Below are positions 24,032-36,300 of a stretch of 64,000 nt of DNA, one piece after another. The DNA comes from Pampus argenteus. Lineage: Eukaryota > Chordata > Actinopteri > Scombriformes > Stromateidae. Position 1 is the first letter of the stretch; each line of letters starts with the position of its first letter. The notes beneath the pieces are model-generated. The model was not told the origin of the DNA. It worked only from the letters and a program-made list of their open reading frames with translations, and ran no database searches. The translations under genes were made by a program, and so were the position numbers. The DNA is taken from NCBI GenBank assembly GCA_036937835.1, contig CM072881.1, positions 7,822,001 to 7,886,000 on the forward strand. Reading direction: 5' to 3'.

Positions 24032-26855
24032 TCCGTGCACGTCTTTCCTGTTGAATAGTAATTACGCAATAAAGTAACAGAGCACACCACTGACTGCACT
24101 GCTGACTTATAGACAGGTAAGATACAAGACAGCATTAACTAACAACCAATAAACACAGAATTACAGAACTACTGAGATTTTGTGCTTTTGCTAAATATAA
24201 TCTGCTATAAACCCCAGAGCTCAGCTGGAGGCTAATAATGTCCTCCACAGCCTCCAAAACGGCACAGCGAGATTCACACAGTGGACGAAGCTGATAAAAA
24301 GACTTACAGAAATCTTTAGTTGGATACCGAGAGCCCCGTTTGCTCTGCCGAAAAGAGTATCTGCCTTTTTTGTTTTGCAGAAACTTCTTCATCTTGAATG
24401 TCAAAACTGCAGACGGCCTGCTAGCAGGCTTTTATCCAATCTGTCTTCTTAAATATAATATGAAAAAAAAAAAAAAAAAATGAAAAAAAAAACCCAACTC
24501 CCCCCCTGACCACCCCACAACGCAAAGTCAAACAGAAAGGGTGATGAACTCAAAACATTGCCCCATTCCTCCACCCTGAAACCACAGCAGTCTGCTCGTG
24601 AGCAAGAGGTGAGTGTGCAGGAAAAGGCAAGCGCAGTCTCTCTGCGAGTGTGTCAAGGAGTTAGTCCCCGCGTCTCATTCCTGATTCATCTTAGGGCCAG
24701 CCAGCTTGCACAGTGTTAATCAGAAAACTGGGACACGTGCACCCGCGCACCTCGGTTCCTTAATAATTCTCTCTCCAAAAAAAGGATATTGTGAGGCCTC
24801 ATTTTTCTATAAATATACCAATGTGTCTTTTTCCTCCTCCTCCTCTCTTGGCTAGGTGGCTCTCCGAGGGACCGCTCCTGGCCCAGAATCACTCTGCGTC
24901 GATGCAAGAAAGCCTGATGAGTACTAATTAGAGCGTCCGCTTGCCTGGAATTCTGTTGCGTCCATGTGTGTGTGTCTCCATGCGTGCGAGTACACTTAAA
25001 TGTTCAGTCCATTGAGAAGGAGCAGGGGGCAATTAAAGACTTTAGCCTTTCAGGATTAGTAGGATTATGGGCTGAATCTTCTAGCTCTCCTCTACCCCCA
25101 GTTATTAATACTGTAGGAACATGTGCCATCCCCTCCCTTGATGGATGTTTACAAATCACTATAGTAAAACCATATTTGTGAACGACTTGTATTTAAGTCT
25201 GATTGTGACAAAACACTGCGGTGTCAAGTCTCTTTTGGAGGCTGTGGTTGGGTCAAAGCAGGAGTGAAAACAGGCATTTGACTGATCATGCAGAACAGGC
25301 GCAACAGATCATCTAGAAGATCATTTTGTGTGATTATGTTGGATTTATTGGATTTTATTTGCATGAGAATTCATTACAGCCGAAGAGAAAGTGTGTGTGT
25401 AAGGAAGGCTTCAGGTGGGCCTACTGGAGTGTAAACTGTCAAAGCACACAATAAGGAACAGCCAGTCCGCTACTGACTGAATAATTCAACACAGACGTCT
25501 GTATCTCCAAACAGACACTCCTCACTTCAAATCAGTCGATCCACTTTACACAACAGCCGAGTTACATTACTCAAGAAAACAGACAGAAAAGAAAAAAACG
25601 TCATTTCACAGGAGTCTGTCAAAACAGTCAGGCCTTTCATTTAATTGTAATAAATCGCTTCCAATAATTCTTATTGTGCAATTTGTGTGTGTCTGCATTA
25701 TATATTAAATGATATTTTCTTCTTATGAGAGTAAAACAAGCACTTCGTCGCTAATATACGAGTACAAAGAGTAAAAAAAATATTTAGAAATAGCTTTCAG
25801 TTCCAAAATGTATGTGACCAATAACCCGTGTAACACAAAAACATTAAAAATTATAACAGCATAACCGGCTAAAAAGGGTTCAGCACAAGCACACACACAC
25901 ACACACCCAGTACCTTTTTAAACAGCATCCATAGACGTGCATGCAGAGCTCCTCCTGAGTAATGCTCTCCTCTCCAGCAGCACTGGGAGCTGTAATATGA
26001 GCATGGAGCCAAGTCAGCAACCAGATCCAACAGGTGTCTTGTGATGCCTTTTTTGCATTGTGTGGAGCAGTGGGTGCCAGTGACAGAGAGAGAAAACCAG
26101 TAACGTCTATGTAGAAAGTGCAGTCATCTTAAGTGGTTTTATTTTGGAGGCAGGGGTGTCCTCTATGCCAGCCATGTTAAAGACAGTACAATGGGATGCC
26201 CTGTGAATAAATAAAAGACTGTATTAAGATAAACATATTCCAAAAAGAGCAGAAAAAACATACTGAAAGTATTTGTGCCACAAAAGCTGCAAAAGTGTGA
26301 ACTTTCCTGTTACAAGAGTCACTAACATATTATAGTGCATTATATATATATATGCTGTTTCTCTCTTATAGCTAAGCAACAGCAGCAGCCTCAGCGGGGA
26401 GCTTTAGTCCAACCCATCACTGTTAGCTTTGAAGTTAGCCACGCCGATGCTAAGGAAGTAGCATTGTTTACAGGGCATGGGCATGGACCGAAAGTGGAGC
26501 TAACCACAACAACACTAGCTACGAAACCCAAAAACAGCTATGCTGACATGAGATAAAACACTGAAAGGCGGCTATGTGTGAGTAGGAGGTAAGATGAGAT
26601 ATTAAAGATGTAAATAGTATTGAGTAGCTAACGTTGGGTACTAACCTAACGTTAGCGAGCTAACGCAAACCTGACGATCAGACTCGTTTTCAGTCACCTA
26701 TACGTTTTTAGATGTAGACGTCCTCTCCATGATTTGACAACAGAACTATAGCTTCTAGTTTATCTTCTAGTTTATCTAGTTTAGCTTCTAGTTTATCTTC
26801 TAGTGTTCACCGTAAACACCTGTTGTTTGGTCTTTTTGAAGCCTCCAGGTGAGAT
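23504..26855. other. Intergenic region between grid2ip and zdhhc4 (head-to-head)
   Basis: About 3.35 kb separates the two start codons. It must contain the grid2ip 5' UTR exon(s) and both promoters, but I cannot place them with confidence. It holds a 27-base poly-T run (about 24000-24027), poly-A/C-rich low-complexity DNA near 24464-24505, a CA run near 25889, a stretch rich in CTAACGTTAG-like words at 26620-26670, and a small tandem repeat of a TTCTAGTTTATC unit near 26750-26805. An open frame at 24404-24135 (minus) lacks splice or homology support. Confidence 0.5.
24000..24027. repeat. Poly-T run
   Basis: About 27 consecutive T residues in the grid2ip-zdhhc4 intergenic region. It could be the reverse-oriented poly-A tail of an old retroposed sequence, but no source sequence is recognised next to it. 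Confidence 0.7.
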
Positions 26856-28955
26856 ATGGATTTCCTCTCTCTGTTTGCCGTCTACGTCGCGGTGGTGCTC
26901 ACATGTATCATCATAGTCTGCAGATACTCCGGCCAGCAGAAAACCCCTTTTAATGTCCTCCTCGACTTTCTAGTAAAGGTAAGAGAAGTTAACTGTAACG
27001 TTACTTCTTCAAACTGACGCTGTGTGGCGCTGTTAGACTCATTTATCATCAATACTAATATAAAACGTGCACTGATTTGACATTTTCCTTCACAGGTAGT
27101 TTCACCGTTTACACCCAAATGGCTCCAAAGGCTTTCACAGTGGACCTTACACAGGTTGTTTCATCAAAGGTTTGTAGTTACAAGTTCATTGATCCCAGAA
27201 ATTAAATCTATTCTCATTATATATTTGATGGATCTAATCGTGTGTATTAGTTTTATCATTTCATGTATTTACGTTTGTGCGATTGTCGTTATAGGAACAG
27301 CGTGTTCATCTATCTGCATGTCCTGTTGGAGGGTGCTGTGTATGCAGAGTTCACCTATGAGGTGTTTGGCTACTGCAGGGAGATGGACACCACTCTGACC
27401 AGCCTGTCTGTGCCTTACATCCTGCTGGCCATAAAGTCTGTTTTCTTCTACCTCTGCATCAAGAGAGATCCAGGTGAAGTTTATATGAGCTGCAGCGTAT
27501 ATGCTAGAACATATTGCACGAGAAAGGAAGGGGAAACGCATCCTGGAACAGCTCAGTATGAGATATGCAAAAGTTTTCCATCTTTTCATATTATGGTTTA
27601 CTTTTTATTTGGTTTGTGTGTTTTTTCTGATGCTGTTTACATGCTTGCTACTGTTAGATTTGCTGCAAATGCCTAATTCCCATACAAGGATCATTCAAGA
27701 TTCATCCCGTTTAGTCTTAAAGAGTCATTTTACTACTGGTTATTGTAATGTAGGTTGTGGGTTTACAGAAAGACAGTCACGTGTAGCATCACTTCTTCAT
27801 AATATGTAGTACTGTAGGTCATTTCAGATATTTTACAAGAAAATGCAGATAAAATGTGACATTTTATTAGAATAAAACCCTGAAAATCTTGCAGCAGTAC
27901 TATGTGCTTTGTCTTATCACACATGATTGCATTTTTTTCCTCAACCCTCTCCTCTTGACTCATCATCTGACACAGGCACAGTGACAAAGAAGAAAGTCGC
28001 TGGCCAGCTGCACATCTATCCGTATGACAGGAGGCTGTTTTACCCAGAAATCTCCTGTCCAACCTGCCAGCTGTTCAAACCAGCCCGCTCCAAACACTGC
28101 AGTGAGTACTGCTCAAAAAAGAATCTATGTTGATTAAAACTTATCTCCTTCTGTGCCTTTTCTGGCATTGTCCACATAGGAGAACAGAAAACAGTGACGT
28201 CATACACATTTTGTGCTAAAAGGTGAAAAGGAAAAACAAATTTGACTTGCATTAGTGCTCATTATATCAACGCTTTGTGTTTCCAGGGGTCTGCAACAGG
28301 TGTGTTCAGCGTTTCGACCACCACTGTGTCTGGGTGAATAACTGTATCGGTGCTCAGAACACGCGTTACTTCCTGCTTTACCTCTTCAGCGTGTGCGCCA
28401 TGGCAGGCGACATGGCCCTACTGACAGCAGACATGCTGCTTCATGCTGTGCTGCGTTCAGGGCTTCTGAGGGCCAGTTATATAGACGAGTACGGCCAGCA
28501 GCAAGCCGCAGGGCCTCTGTTTGTTGTACAGGTGAGACTCAGGACCGCTGATATACTGTATACCATTTTACACAAATTATTAATCTAATTATATGTTGTT
28601 TTTTTTGTCCAATTTGATATCTCATGCTGAAATGTTTTTCACTCTGTCTCTCCAGCATCTATTCCTCACCTTCCCCCGAATCGTCTTCATGCTAGGCTTT
28701 CTGGTCTTTCTCTTCTTCCTGCTGGCGGGATATGCCCTGTTTCATTCCTACCTGGCTGTTGTCAACCAGACCTCGAACGAGTGGTACAAAAGTCGGGGTT
28801 ACATTTGTCAGCACTGCCACCCGACTTCAACAGCAGACCATCTCTGTAGCCCGGCGCCAGATCATTCTAAAAGATACTACTACAACCGAGGGCTACTCCG
28901 AAACCTGGCCGAGATTTTCTTCCCTCCACAACCTGTTCGGAAAAAAGACAATTAA
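26856..28955 (+). CDS. zdhhc4: Palmitoyltransferase ZDHHC4 (DHHC-type), six coding exons
   Basis: ZDHHC4 attaches palmitate to protein cysteines at the ER/Golgi. Coding exons: 26856-26978, 27096-27169, 27295-27473, 27976-28101, 28287-28531 and 28656-28955. All junctions are GT-AG, phases agree, and the total is 348 residues, close to the roughly 344 recalled for human. An N-terminal hydrophobic segment (about residues 4-22) is followed by further membrane segments. The zinc-finger region CPTCQLFKPARSKHC continues into RVCNRCVQRFDHHCVWVNNC, with the catalytic DHHC at residues 178-181. Two more membrane spans follow (around FLLYLFSVCAMAGDMALL and IVFMLGFLVFLFFLLAGY). The protein ends KKDN, a dilysine ER-retrieval signal (KKXX). 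It lies head-to-head with grid2ip, as in human. Confidence 0.96.
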
Positions 28956-29026
28956 AAGATATTGCCTTCTGTGTCGTTATGCTGCGTTCACTGTACCCTC
29001 GGATTTACTGCAACTACCACAGGGTA

Positions 29027-29032
29027 AATAAA
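29027..29032 (+). terminator. zdhhc4: Likely polyadenylation signal of zdhhc4
   Basis: A canonical AATAAA lies 72 bases after the zdhhc4 stop codon and is followed by a GT-rich stretch (GTTTATGTCAGTG). It implies a very short 3' UTR. Confidence 0.65.
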
Positions 29033-29334
29033 GTTTATGTCAGTGATTTCTTTATGAGCATCTATCCCCCATTTGTTAAGGAAACATATTAATTAAATGT
29101 TAATGACACCTTATTCAATACTTTTTTTAACCTTTTTTTTGTATGCACAGTTCGAAAGCTGAAGCAGACACATTGACATATAATTTCATCCATACAACAT
29201 TATTATTAGTGTTATTATAACACATGTATTACTTGGACAAGAGAGCCCAAAAGCAAACTTTCCTTGCGATGGGTTACAGCTGCTTGTTTTTTTCCCCATG
29301 TATTATATTGGGTTTTGAAGACTTTCTTTAAATG

Positions 29335-29725
29335 ATGTGTTCACAGTTTTTCAAGTCTGTCTTAAAACAGCATTCAGGTGGCCAAATGAACATTGAAATA
29401 GGTTTTTCTTGCCATAAGCATTCCCCCCTTTCCTCCTGTTCATAACTAATATGAAGCTTCAGCTGTCCAAATGAGTCAAATCTTTCAATGATACCGTACA
29501 GTACCAAAGTGAAACACAAAGAGGTAATTTGATGCTAAAAAAGACTGTAAATGTGGCAGATAACCACTTGATATGACTCAGACTGCTGAAGCTTTAGATA
29601 AACTTTGCATGCATTTTTACACACAATGATTGTGTGGACACACTGCAGGTTTTACATATGACGCAAGAGGAATGATTACATTATCTGACTGTTTTAAGAC
29701 ACACTTAAAAAAAATGGTGAACCTA
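29335..29725. mobile_element. Non-autonomous inverted-repeat (MITE-like) element, copy A
   Basis: The left end (from about 29340, TTCACAGTTTTTCAAGTCTG) is roughly the reverse complement of the right end (TGTTTTAAGACACACTT, then GGTGAACC, to about 29722). Inner parts are also inverted: ATGAAGCTTCAG near 29451 against CTGCTGAAGCTTTAG near 29583. The left end is clearly homologous to copy B at 32.2 kb. No coding capacity is seen. The type is inferred from structure only. Confidence 0.65.
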
Positions 29726-29939
29726 TTTTTTTTTTTTTTTTAAGTCTTGTGGGAGTTGTAGTTTAATGCTAAGAAAATATATTAACAGGTTCAGGATTTA
29801 TTCACTATACATCTTAAAATATCGCGATATTTCGGTTATTATTGTTTATTAATGTGTTCCTGTGTTCTGTTTTATATATATATTATTATTATTTGAATGT
29901 ACACATTGTGCGCCAGCGGTCAGGTGGGTTGGACTTATT

Positions 29940-29980
29940 TTGTGTACTTCCTGTTTCTTTAAGCCGGTGCGGAAGTAACT
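29940..29980 (+). promoter_or_regulatory. pgp: Candidate pgp promoter core with paired ETS-like motifs
   Basis: ACTTCCTG and GCGGAAGT occur about 25 bases apart in opposite orientation, some 230-260 bases upstream of the pgp start codon. Paired ETS sites are a known feature of TATA-less housekeeping promoters. No TATA box is evident. This is motif evidence only. Confidence 0.3.
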
Positions 29981-30206
29981 ACAGCATTGATTGCAACACT
30001 TTTGCAGGAAGGTCAAGATTATTTTTCTCCCCTCTGCCATTCATTTCGACACTACACTTATCAAACTACGCCGGTTGTTGTTTACCTCGCAGCTGCATGT
30101 GGGCGCCTCTACCTGCTGTACTGATCCGGTTTATGAACGTTGTGTGACGGTGCTCGGCGGGAGAAAGTGTCTAGTTTTGGAGCACACGGACTCTTCTCTG
30201 ATCCTC

Positions 30207-31727
30207 ATGTCCGGGTCTAAGTGCACACGGCTGAGCGGAGCGCTGGTGAAGCAGCTGCTGGACTCCGTGGACAGCGTCCTGTTTGACTGCGACGGGGTCA
30301 TCTGGCGGGGGGACCAGGCCGTCCCCGGAGCCTCGCAGGTCATAAACCTGCTCAAGAAGAACGGCAAGAAAGTCTTCTTCGTCACCAACAACAGCACCAA
30401 GACGAGGAAGATGTACGTGGATAAATTAACCATGTTGGGGTTCAACGCGACGGAAGACGAAGTGTTCGGGACGGCGTACTGCTCCGCCGTGTACCTGAAG
30501 ACGGTCTGCAAGCTGCAGGGTAAAGTCTACCTGATAGGCAGCGACGCCATGAAGCAGGAGCTGGAGGCGGTGGGCGTCCAGCAGACCGGCCTGGGACCTG
30601 ATCACATCTCCGGGAAGCAGACAGACTGGGCCAACGTGCCTCTGGATCCCGAAGTAAAGGCGGTGGTGGTCGGCTTTGATGAACATTTCAGTTACATGAA
30701 GCTGAACAGAGCCATGCAGTACCTGAACCAGCCGGGCTGCGTGTTTGTGGGAACCAACAGGGACACCAGGCTGCCTCTGGAAGCCGGCAAGGCCGTCCCA
30801 GGTAGGAAGAGCTGCACACTGCTGACCAACACACTGCTGATTAACACACTGCTGACCTGACTGAAATATATAATGCACTTTAAAGACAATGAAAATGTAC
30901 TTAAATGAAATAATGTTACCAAACTTGGGTTTCTATATGCAAATCCTACCTAATGTACATGCATATTTTAAAGGTTACATAATCATAATTTGGAATTAGA
31001 AACAGGTTTCACTTCTGATCTTACTGTTCAGAGGATCCCTGAACATTTAGCCATGCCGCTCTTTTGCTGGCCTGGCTTCTCTTACTGACCTAATTTCACT
31101 TTGCCTGATGTGGGATTTCTTTGTCTTAACAGACACCACATTGTCTACTATACATACCGGTACAAAATATTACAACATATTCTTAAAACTAAAGTATCAT
31201 TGTCATTTTCAGTGTGTTTAGTTTGACAGGTGCACATGCTTTAATCTGAATTAAAAAGCAAGTTTTAGGACACTTGCTATTCAGGAACTCCGATCTGATC
31301 TTTTACAAAACTAAACAGTTACAGGCGATTAAATGAAAAAAGCTGTGATTTGTCAGAGGATGTAAAAGTTCTCATCTTGTGACCCTCACTCCTCCTCCCA
31401 GGTACGGGCTGCCTGCTGCAGTCGGTGGAGACAGCGGCCCAGCGTCAGGCCCAGACAGTGGGCAAACCCAACAACTTCATGTTCGACTGCGTGGCCTCCC
31501 AGTTCGGCCTGGACCGCGACCGCTGCCTGATGGTGGGCGACCGCCTCGACACGGACATCATGCTGGGCTCCAACTGCGGCCTGAAGACCCTCCTCACCCT
31601 CACAGGAGTCAGCACTTTGGCAGACGCTGACGCCCATCAGAAGAGCGGCTGTGCAGAGAGGCAGGGGATGGTGCCAGATTACTACGTGGAGAGCATCGCG
31701 GATCTCCTTCCAGCTCTGCAGGGATGA
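30207..31727 (+). CDS. pgp: Phosphoglycolate / glycerol-3-phosphate phosphatase (HAD family), two exons
   Basis: This cytosolic HAD phosphatase removes phosphate from 2-phosphoglycolate and glycerol-3-phosphate, clearing glycolytic by-products. Exon 1 is 30207-30801 and exon 2 31402-31727; the phase-1 junction is G|GT, with donor GTAGGA and acceptor CCCAG. The product has 306 residues, against about 321 recalled for human, which is also a two-exon gene. HAD motif I, LFDCDGVIW, has nucleophile D27 and acid/base D29. Motif II is VTNNST (T60), the motif III lysine is in GKPNNF (K220), and motif IV is MVGDRLDTD (D245, D250). I chose the ATG at 30207 because homology begins just after it, although the frame stays open further upstream. 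One inverted-repeat element lies on each side of the gene. Confidence 0.95.
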
Positions 31728-32153
31728 GACTGATGTGTAGCTGCGTGATGGTGTAGCTGCTATAAACCTGTTTGGTTTGTCTGTTACATGCCAGGGTCCA
31801 CTGTCTTCTGAAAAGGAGCTGCTGCTGCTGCTGCTGTGACGGAAGAGACAAAGACACTATCCAGATTTTAACATTACTTTTATCACTTACTGAATTATTA
31901 TTATTAAAAACTACTAATTTCAACAAAATGATTGGTTATTAAATATATGAGGACAAAGGTTTCCAGTATTGTTTCAAAGTACTGTAAATGTTGGTGGAGA
32001 GTACACGTTCTGTGATGCAATCTTCCCTTAAGCAACGTAAAGTCGACCTCAATGAGGGAAAAGAGCACACACACACACATGCACACACACGCACGCATGC
32101 ACGAAGTGTCAACTGTTTGGTAATGTGTGCTGAGGTTAACAGCTCTGTTTCAA

Positions 32154-32159
32154 AATAAA
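32154..32159 (+). terminator. pgp: Possible polyadenylation signal of pgp
   Basis: AATAAA occurs 427 bases after the stop codon, just before the second inverted-repeat element. No nearer canonical signal is seen in the 3' flank. Assignment is tentative. Confidence 0.35.
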
Positions 32160-32208
32160 TTAAATACAGGCAGGGAATGGAGCCACAATGCACTGAACTG
32201 GTCTAACT

Positions 32209-32680
32209 TAAAGGAGAGGTTCACAGTTTTTCAAGTCCGTCTTAAAACAGCAGGTGCCCAAAGTGAACATGGAAATGTGTTTTTCTTTCTGTAATCATTC
32301 CTCCTGTTCATACTGACCTGAAGTGAATCATCCATAATACACTTTCAGTGTAAGTGATGGCTACAGCTTCATAGTATCGTAAAGATATGTATTAGACATA
32401 AAAACACTGTGCTTGGGGAAAAAAACAAAACAATATATGATACAAAAAAATATAATTACCATGTCAAATCTCTCTTTCTCCCTCATTAAAAATCCAGACT
32501 CTATGAATATGCAATTATATTAAATTTCGTTCTTTTCCAAGAAGAAAAACACATTTTTGAGTGGAGGACTTTAAGATAAACCTTTTTGAGAACGTTAGTA
32601 TAAACAGGAGGAATGACTCCAGCAAGAAAAACATGTTCATTTGGGCACCTGACTTGTTTTAAGTGAACCTATCCTTTACG
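32209..32680. mobile_element. Non-autonomous inverted-repeat (MITE-like) element, copy B
   Basis: The left arm AAAGGAGAGGTTCACAGTTT, continuing through AACAGCAGGTGCCCAAAGTG and TCATTCCTCCTG, is matched in reverse complement by the right arm AACAGGAGGAATGA, TTCATTTGGGCACCTG and GTGAACCTATCCTTTAC. Arms are roughly 95-100 bases with mismatches, around a centre of about 270 bases. The family is the same as copy A. No ORF is present. Confidence 0.75.
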
Positions 32681-33032
32681 CTTTCTGTGTTTTTAATGGG
32701 ACAGTTTGATACTCTATGTAGAATAACAATGTTTAAAAGGTGATCCAATCTTCTTTCTCTCCACCCACTGTGACTTGTCTTAATGAACAGTAAACCTTCC
32801 TGCAAAGAAACGATCAAATAATAATAAAACATAAATGTTCTTCACTAAATCAGCCTCTGCTCTCAGTGGTTTTAAAGTGAACACAGCAACCTCCCCTTGC
32901 TTAAAGTCACCTTGGGTTGTCATCAGCTGGATGCAGCAGCAGTCAGAGCTGCATATCACCTCTCACCTGATAAGAGAGACCTGCCTCACCTTCTTTGTCT
33001 ATTGTCTAGACTGGGGTATGTGGCCAATTGTT

Positions 33033-33065
<33 letters not shown>
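33033..33065. repeat. TG/GA compound microsatellite
   Basis: A short TG run passes directly into about eleven GA units, upstream of bricd5. Confidence 0.9.
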
Positions 33066-33066
<1 letters not shown>

Positions 33067-33383
33067 GGGGCAAAGGAAAGACGGATAATGTGGGGCGGCT
33101 GTCATATTAAGCAAAGGAGACATAAAAAAAAACAGAAGGAAATTGCAGGAAGACAAAACTTGAAAAAATGAGTTTGGCAAGATTGATGTGAGATTTGTGT
33201 GACTCTTTTTGGGAGGGGAACAGAGAGAGAGACCAAAGGAGGAGGAGGAAGAAGGGGGAGGTCTGTGGGGACAAAGCTGGCCAGTTGTATTGGGTCTCAG
33301 TCAGTGCTGGTCATGACCACAGCTCCATGCCGATAGCTACGAGAAGGGAGCAGACCCAGTGAGGACCTGTCAAGGGACACAGG

Positions 33384-36300
33384 ATGGTGAGGTGTTGGAA
33401 ACATTCAGAAAACCATTTGGAGGAAGCACAGTGCACGGTAAGCAGGTGACTTTTAGTCAATGATAGATGGAGCGGTTTGCAAACTAGCCAGTTAAAATTG
33501 CGTTAGTTTCCTAAAATGCTGCAGTTATATGTATACATTCCATACTGACATGTCAAGAGCTGTGTGCTAATATATCTCCAGGATGGGGGCCCAGCCGTGT
33601 CCCCCCACTTCCCACACAAGGTCTTCTGGGTGAGCCTCTCAGCCTCTCTGCTCCTGGTCATCATTGCCCTCGGTCTGACGGGGCACCTCGGGGTGTCCCA
33701 ACCCCCAACTCAGGTAATACACAAACGTCTCGCTCACCAGAGCCCCCTTTACACCTCTCCATCGCCCCATTGATCGAACTCTGATCGATTGCCAAAGCTC
33801 CATACACTAATCGCCACTTCTATAGTCTTTACAGATTGTCCGAATCACAGCTTCAGATCAGACCGGAGTTCTCGTCAACCAGACGGCTGTCGTGGACCAG
33901 CGAGACGACCTGGTGACCTTTTCTGTGACCTCGCCGGCAAACCAAACATCCACTGTGCTCTTTGATATGAAACATGTATGTATGTATGTAGGTTTTATGA
34001 GATTTACCTGCTACAAAGGGTGTCTGAGTGTGTTCACAAACGGTGCGATTGATGGAGCGCAGGTTATGATGAGATGGCGGTTTGCTGTTGTGTTTCTCAG
34101 GGTCTGATATGCTACAAACCCGTCAACCAGGACAGCTGCTTCCTTCGTAACATGGAGACGTCTGACTACGAGAACGCGCGCTCCCTCCTGAGCAAGTCGA
34201 CACACAAGGTAACGGCAGGTGACATTTCCACATGTGAGAACTGGGCAGTGGTGTTTTATAATAGGGCTTCCCTTACTGCCATCAGGATACGTGACACTAC
34301 AAAGCATAACAGCGAAACGCTCCCAGGCATTTTAAGAAAGAGTAAGTTGTGGTTGCCCTTTTGGTTCCTGCCAGCCGTTTTCTTAAAACGCAGCCTCACT
34401 AATGTGCGAACCGGCGTTTCTAATGGGTGATTTCTCACTGTGACTCATAGCTTTAATCCCCAAAGTATTGCGCCACTGAGCCAGAACCTGCTGGGTTTCA
34501 TAGGGTTTTTGCATGACTACCTTGACCACTCTGTTCAAAGAGAGGGGTGACGCGCACAGGGCCTTAAAGAGCCTCGTAGTCTACCTCTCTCGCCTCCACG
34601 GCTGAATTCCTCAGCACATCTGATCCCTTCAGCCCCCACTGCGTGTCCAGGATCCTCTTACAGGAGGTTATGGCAGCGAGCCTGAGCCTTGGAATGGGCA
34701 CAATGGTCACTCTGTGTGAGGGCTTTTTAGCTTTTAAGACTCCTCTGTTAGATTAAAATACAGCCTGATCCATTGATTAGTTGGGGAAGGGCTCGTGTGT
34801 ATCTGCTTGGACACAAGTGGATCTCTCAGATATTGACATCTTTATAGACACTTGAAGTTCTGAATTCAGCTGTGTGTGGCCTTCAGATATGATTTGTGTG
34901 CGTTACTATCTGATTTTTAATTGTGCTTTGACAATATGAGCAGGTGAATGGTTATAATGGTGGATGGCTGTGGTTTAACAGATATGTAATGTGGGAGCTT
35001 GGAGGTGAACTCACAAAAAGGGAGATCTGTTTCTCTTCCTTATCATCTTTTTTTTTTTTTTTTTGCACAATAGCACATTTCTATGCATCAAAAGCAGCAC
35101 TTGAGTTTTTTTGTGATCCTGTCTCGTGGTGTCACATGTCTCATACAACTCCTCAGTATTCAACTTGCAGTCATTTAATCTATCATAGGTGGGATAGGGG
35201 CCCTTATGGATGGAGAGTAGATGTGGTTTGTCCCTCTGTGCTGCAGCACAATACTCTTTTCACAGAAAAGTAAAACTGCTTGTTACATGACCCACTCATA
35301 ACAGTACGTTAAGTGGTCCACTATCAGAGCCAATCGGAGGCGTAAGTGGCGCAATTACACACAGCCTTTGTGATGAATGAGAGCGCAAATGTGCAACCTT
35401 GTTGGCCTCATCAATAAAGATATCAGGCTAATTGCAGCTAAAGTTTCACCTCAATCTGCAATCTTGGTCTTCCTTTTCTTCTTCATATCTCGCCTGCTTA
35501 GACTCCAATTTATTCATATTACCTTGTCAGTGTGAGTTGAATATGATTTCTCACAATTATTAAATGACACTGCGGCTCAGTAACTGATATTCTTTTCTGA
35601 AGGGAACAAAACTTCTCATCTGTTGTGATACTGTCCTCAGCAGAGTCAGTTTCAGCTGTCTGGGAATGAGACGCAGAGGCAGACAGAGTTTTTGGGGGTG
35701 CTGGCAGCCAGTCAGGTGGACATATCCACCCTGGAGGAGCCTCTGCAGGTTCTGTGTCAGGACAGGACCGTCCACTGGACCAGGAAGGTTGAAGGTGAGA
35801 ACAGCAATATTTGTATTAGAGTATGGATTGACATAAACATCATATGTCAAAAAAACCAACTTATTCTTAACAAAAAGACCAAAACCAGCAATGAATATAT
35901 CATTTGAGCAGGTATTGCCTTATTCCTCTGTACCATAGAGCTCCGCTGTTGTCCAAAAACTATTGAAAAAAACATCAATGAGACACACTGTTGCAGTGGG
36001 TGTCATGGTCCTTTAATGCCATGCCATACTATAGTCTTGAGCCAATCCCACATACACTGTCAGTAGAGAATCAAGTACGTAAGCTTAAAAGCCCCCACGA
36101 AACGCACTATTTACTCCTCTAGAAAACTAATTGACCCGCTGCTTGTTTTTATTTTAATCGAGTATATATCTGACTAGTTTTGAAAGGCCTCATCGTTTAA
36201 TAAGGATTAAAGCTGCAAACTACAAAACTACAAAAAAAACAGATGCAATTTCAGCTCTACTACTGATTTCTGAAGCGGTTTTACTGTAGTAGTAGAATTT

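Larger units (their letters stand above)
28956..30206. other. Intergenic region between zdhhc4 and pgp
   Basis: It contains the zdhhc4 poly(A) signal, one copy of an inverted-repeat element (about 29335-29725), a poly-T run near 29726, and the pgp upstream region. The stretch at 29940-29980 has two ETS-like words in opposite orientation (ACTTCCTG and GCGGAAGT), as is common in TATA-less housekeeping promoters. This interval is also the junction between the human 7p22-like and 16p13.3-like gene blocks. Confidence 0.55.
31728..33383. other. Intergenic region between pgp and bricd5
   Basis: It holds the pgp 3' UTR, a short CA-rich tract (about 32069-32096), the inverted-repeat element copy B (32209-32680), a TG/GA microsatellite (33033-33065) and a purine-rich stretch (33225-33265) ahead of bricd5. 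No further gene is seen. Confidence 0.5.

Noticed and set aside
24135..24404. 89-codon open frame on the minus strand upstream of grid2ip
   Set aside because: It ends without joining grid2ip exon 1, shows no known domain, and the mammalian protein starts in exon 1 at MP..NQGWPEDFGF.
30426..30878. 150-codon open frame on the minus strand
   Set aside because: Antisense of pgp exon 1, which encodes the conserved HAD motifs on the plus strand.
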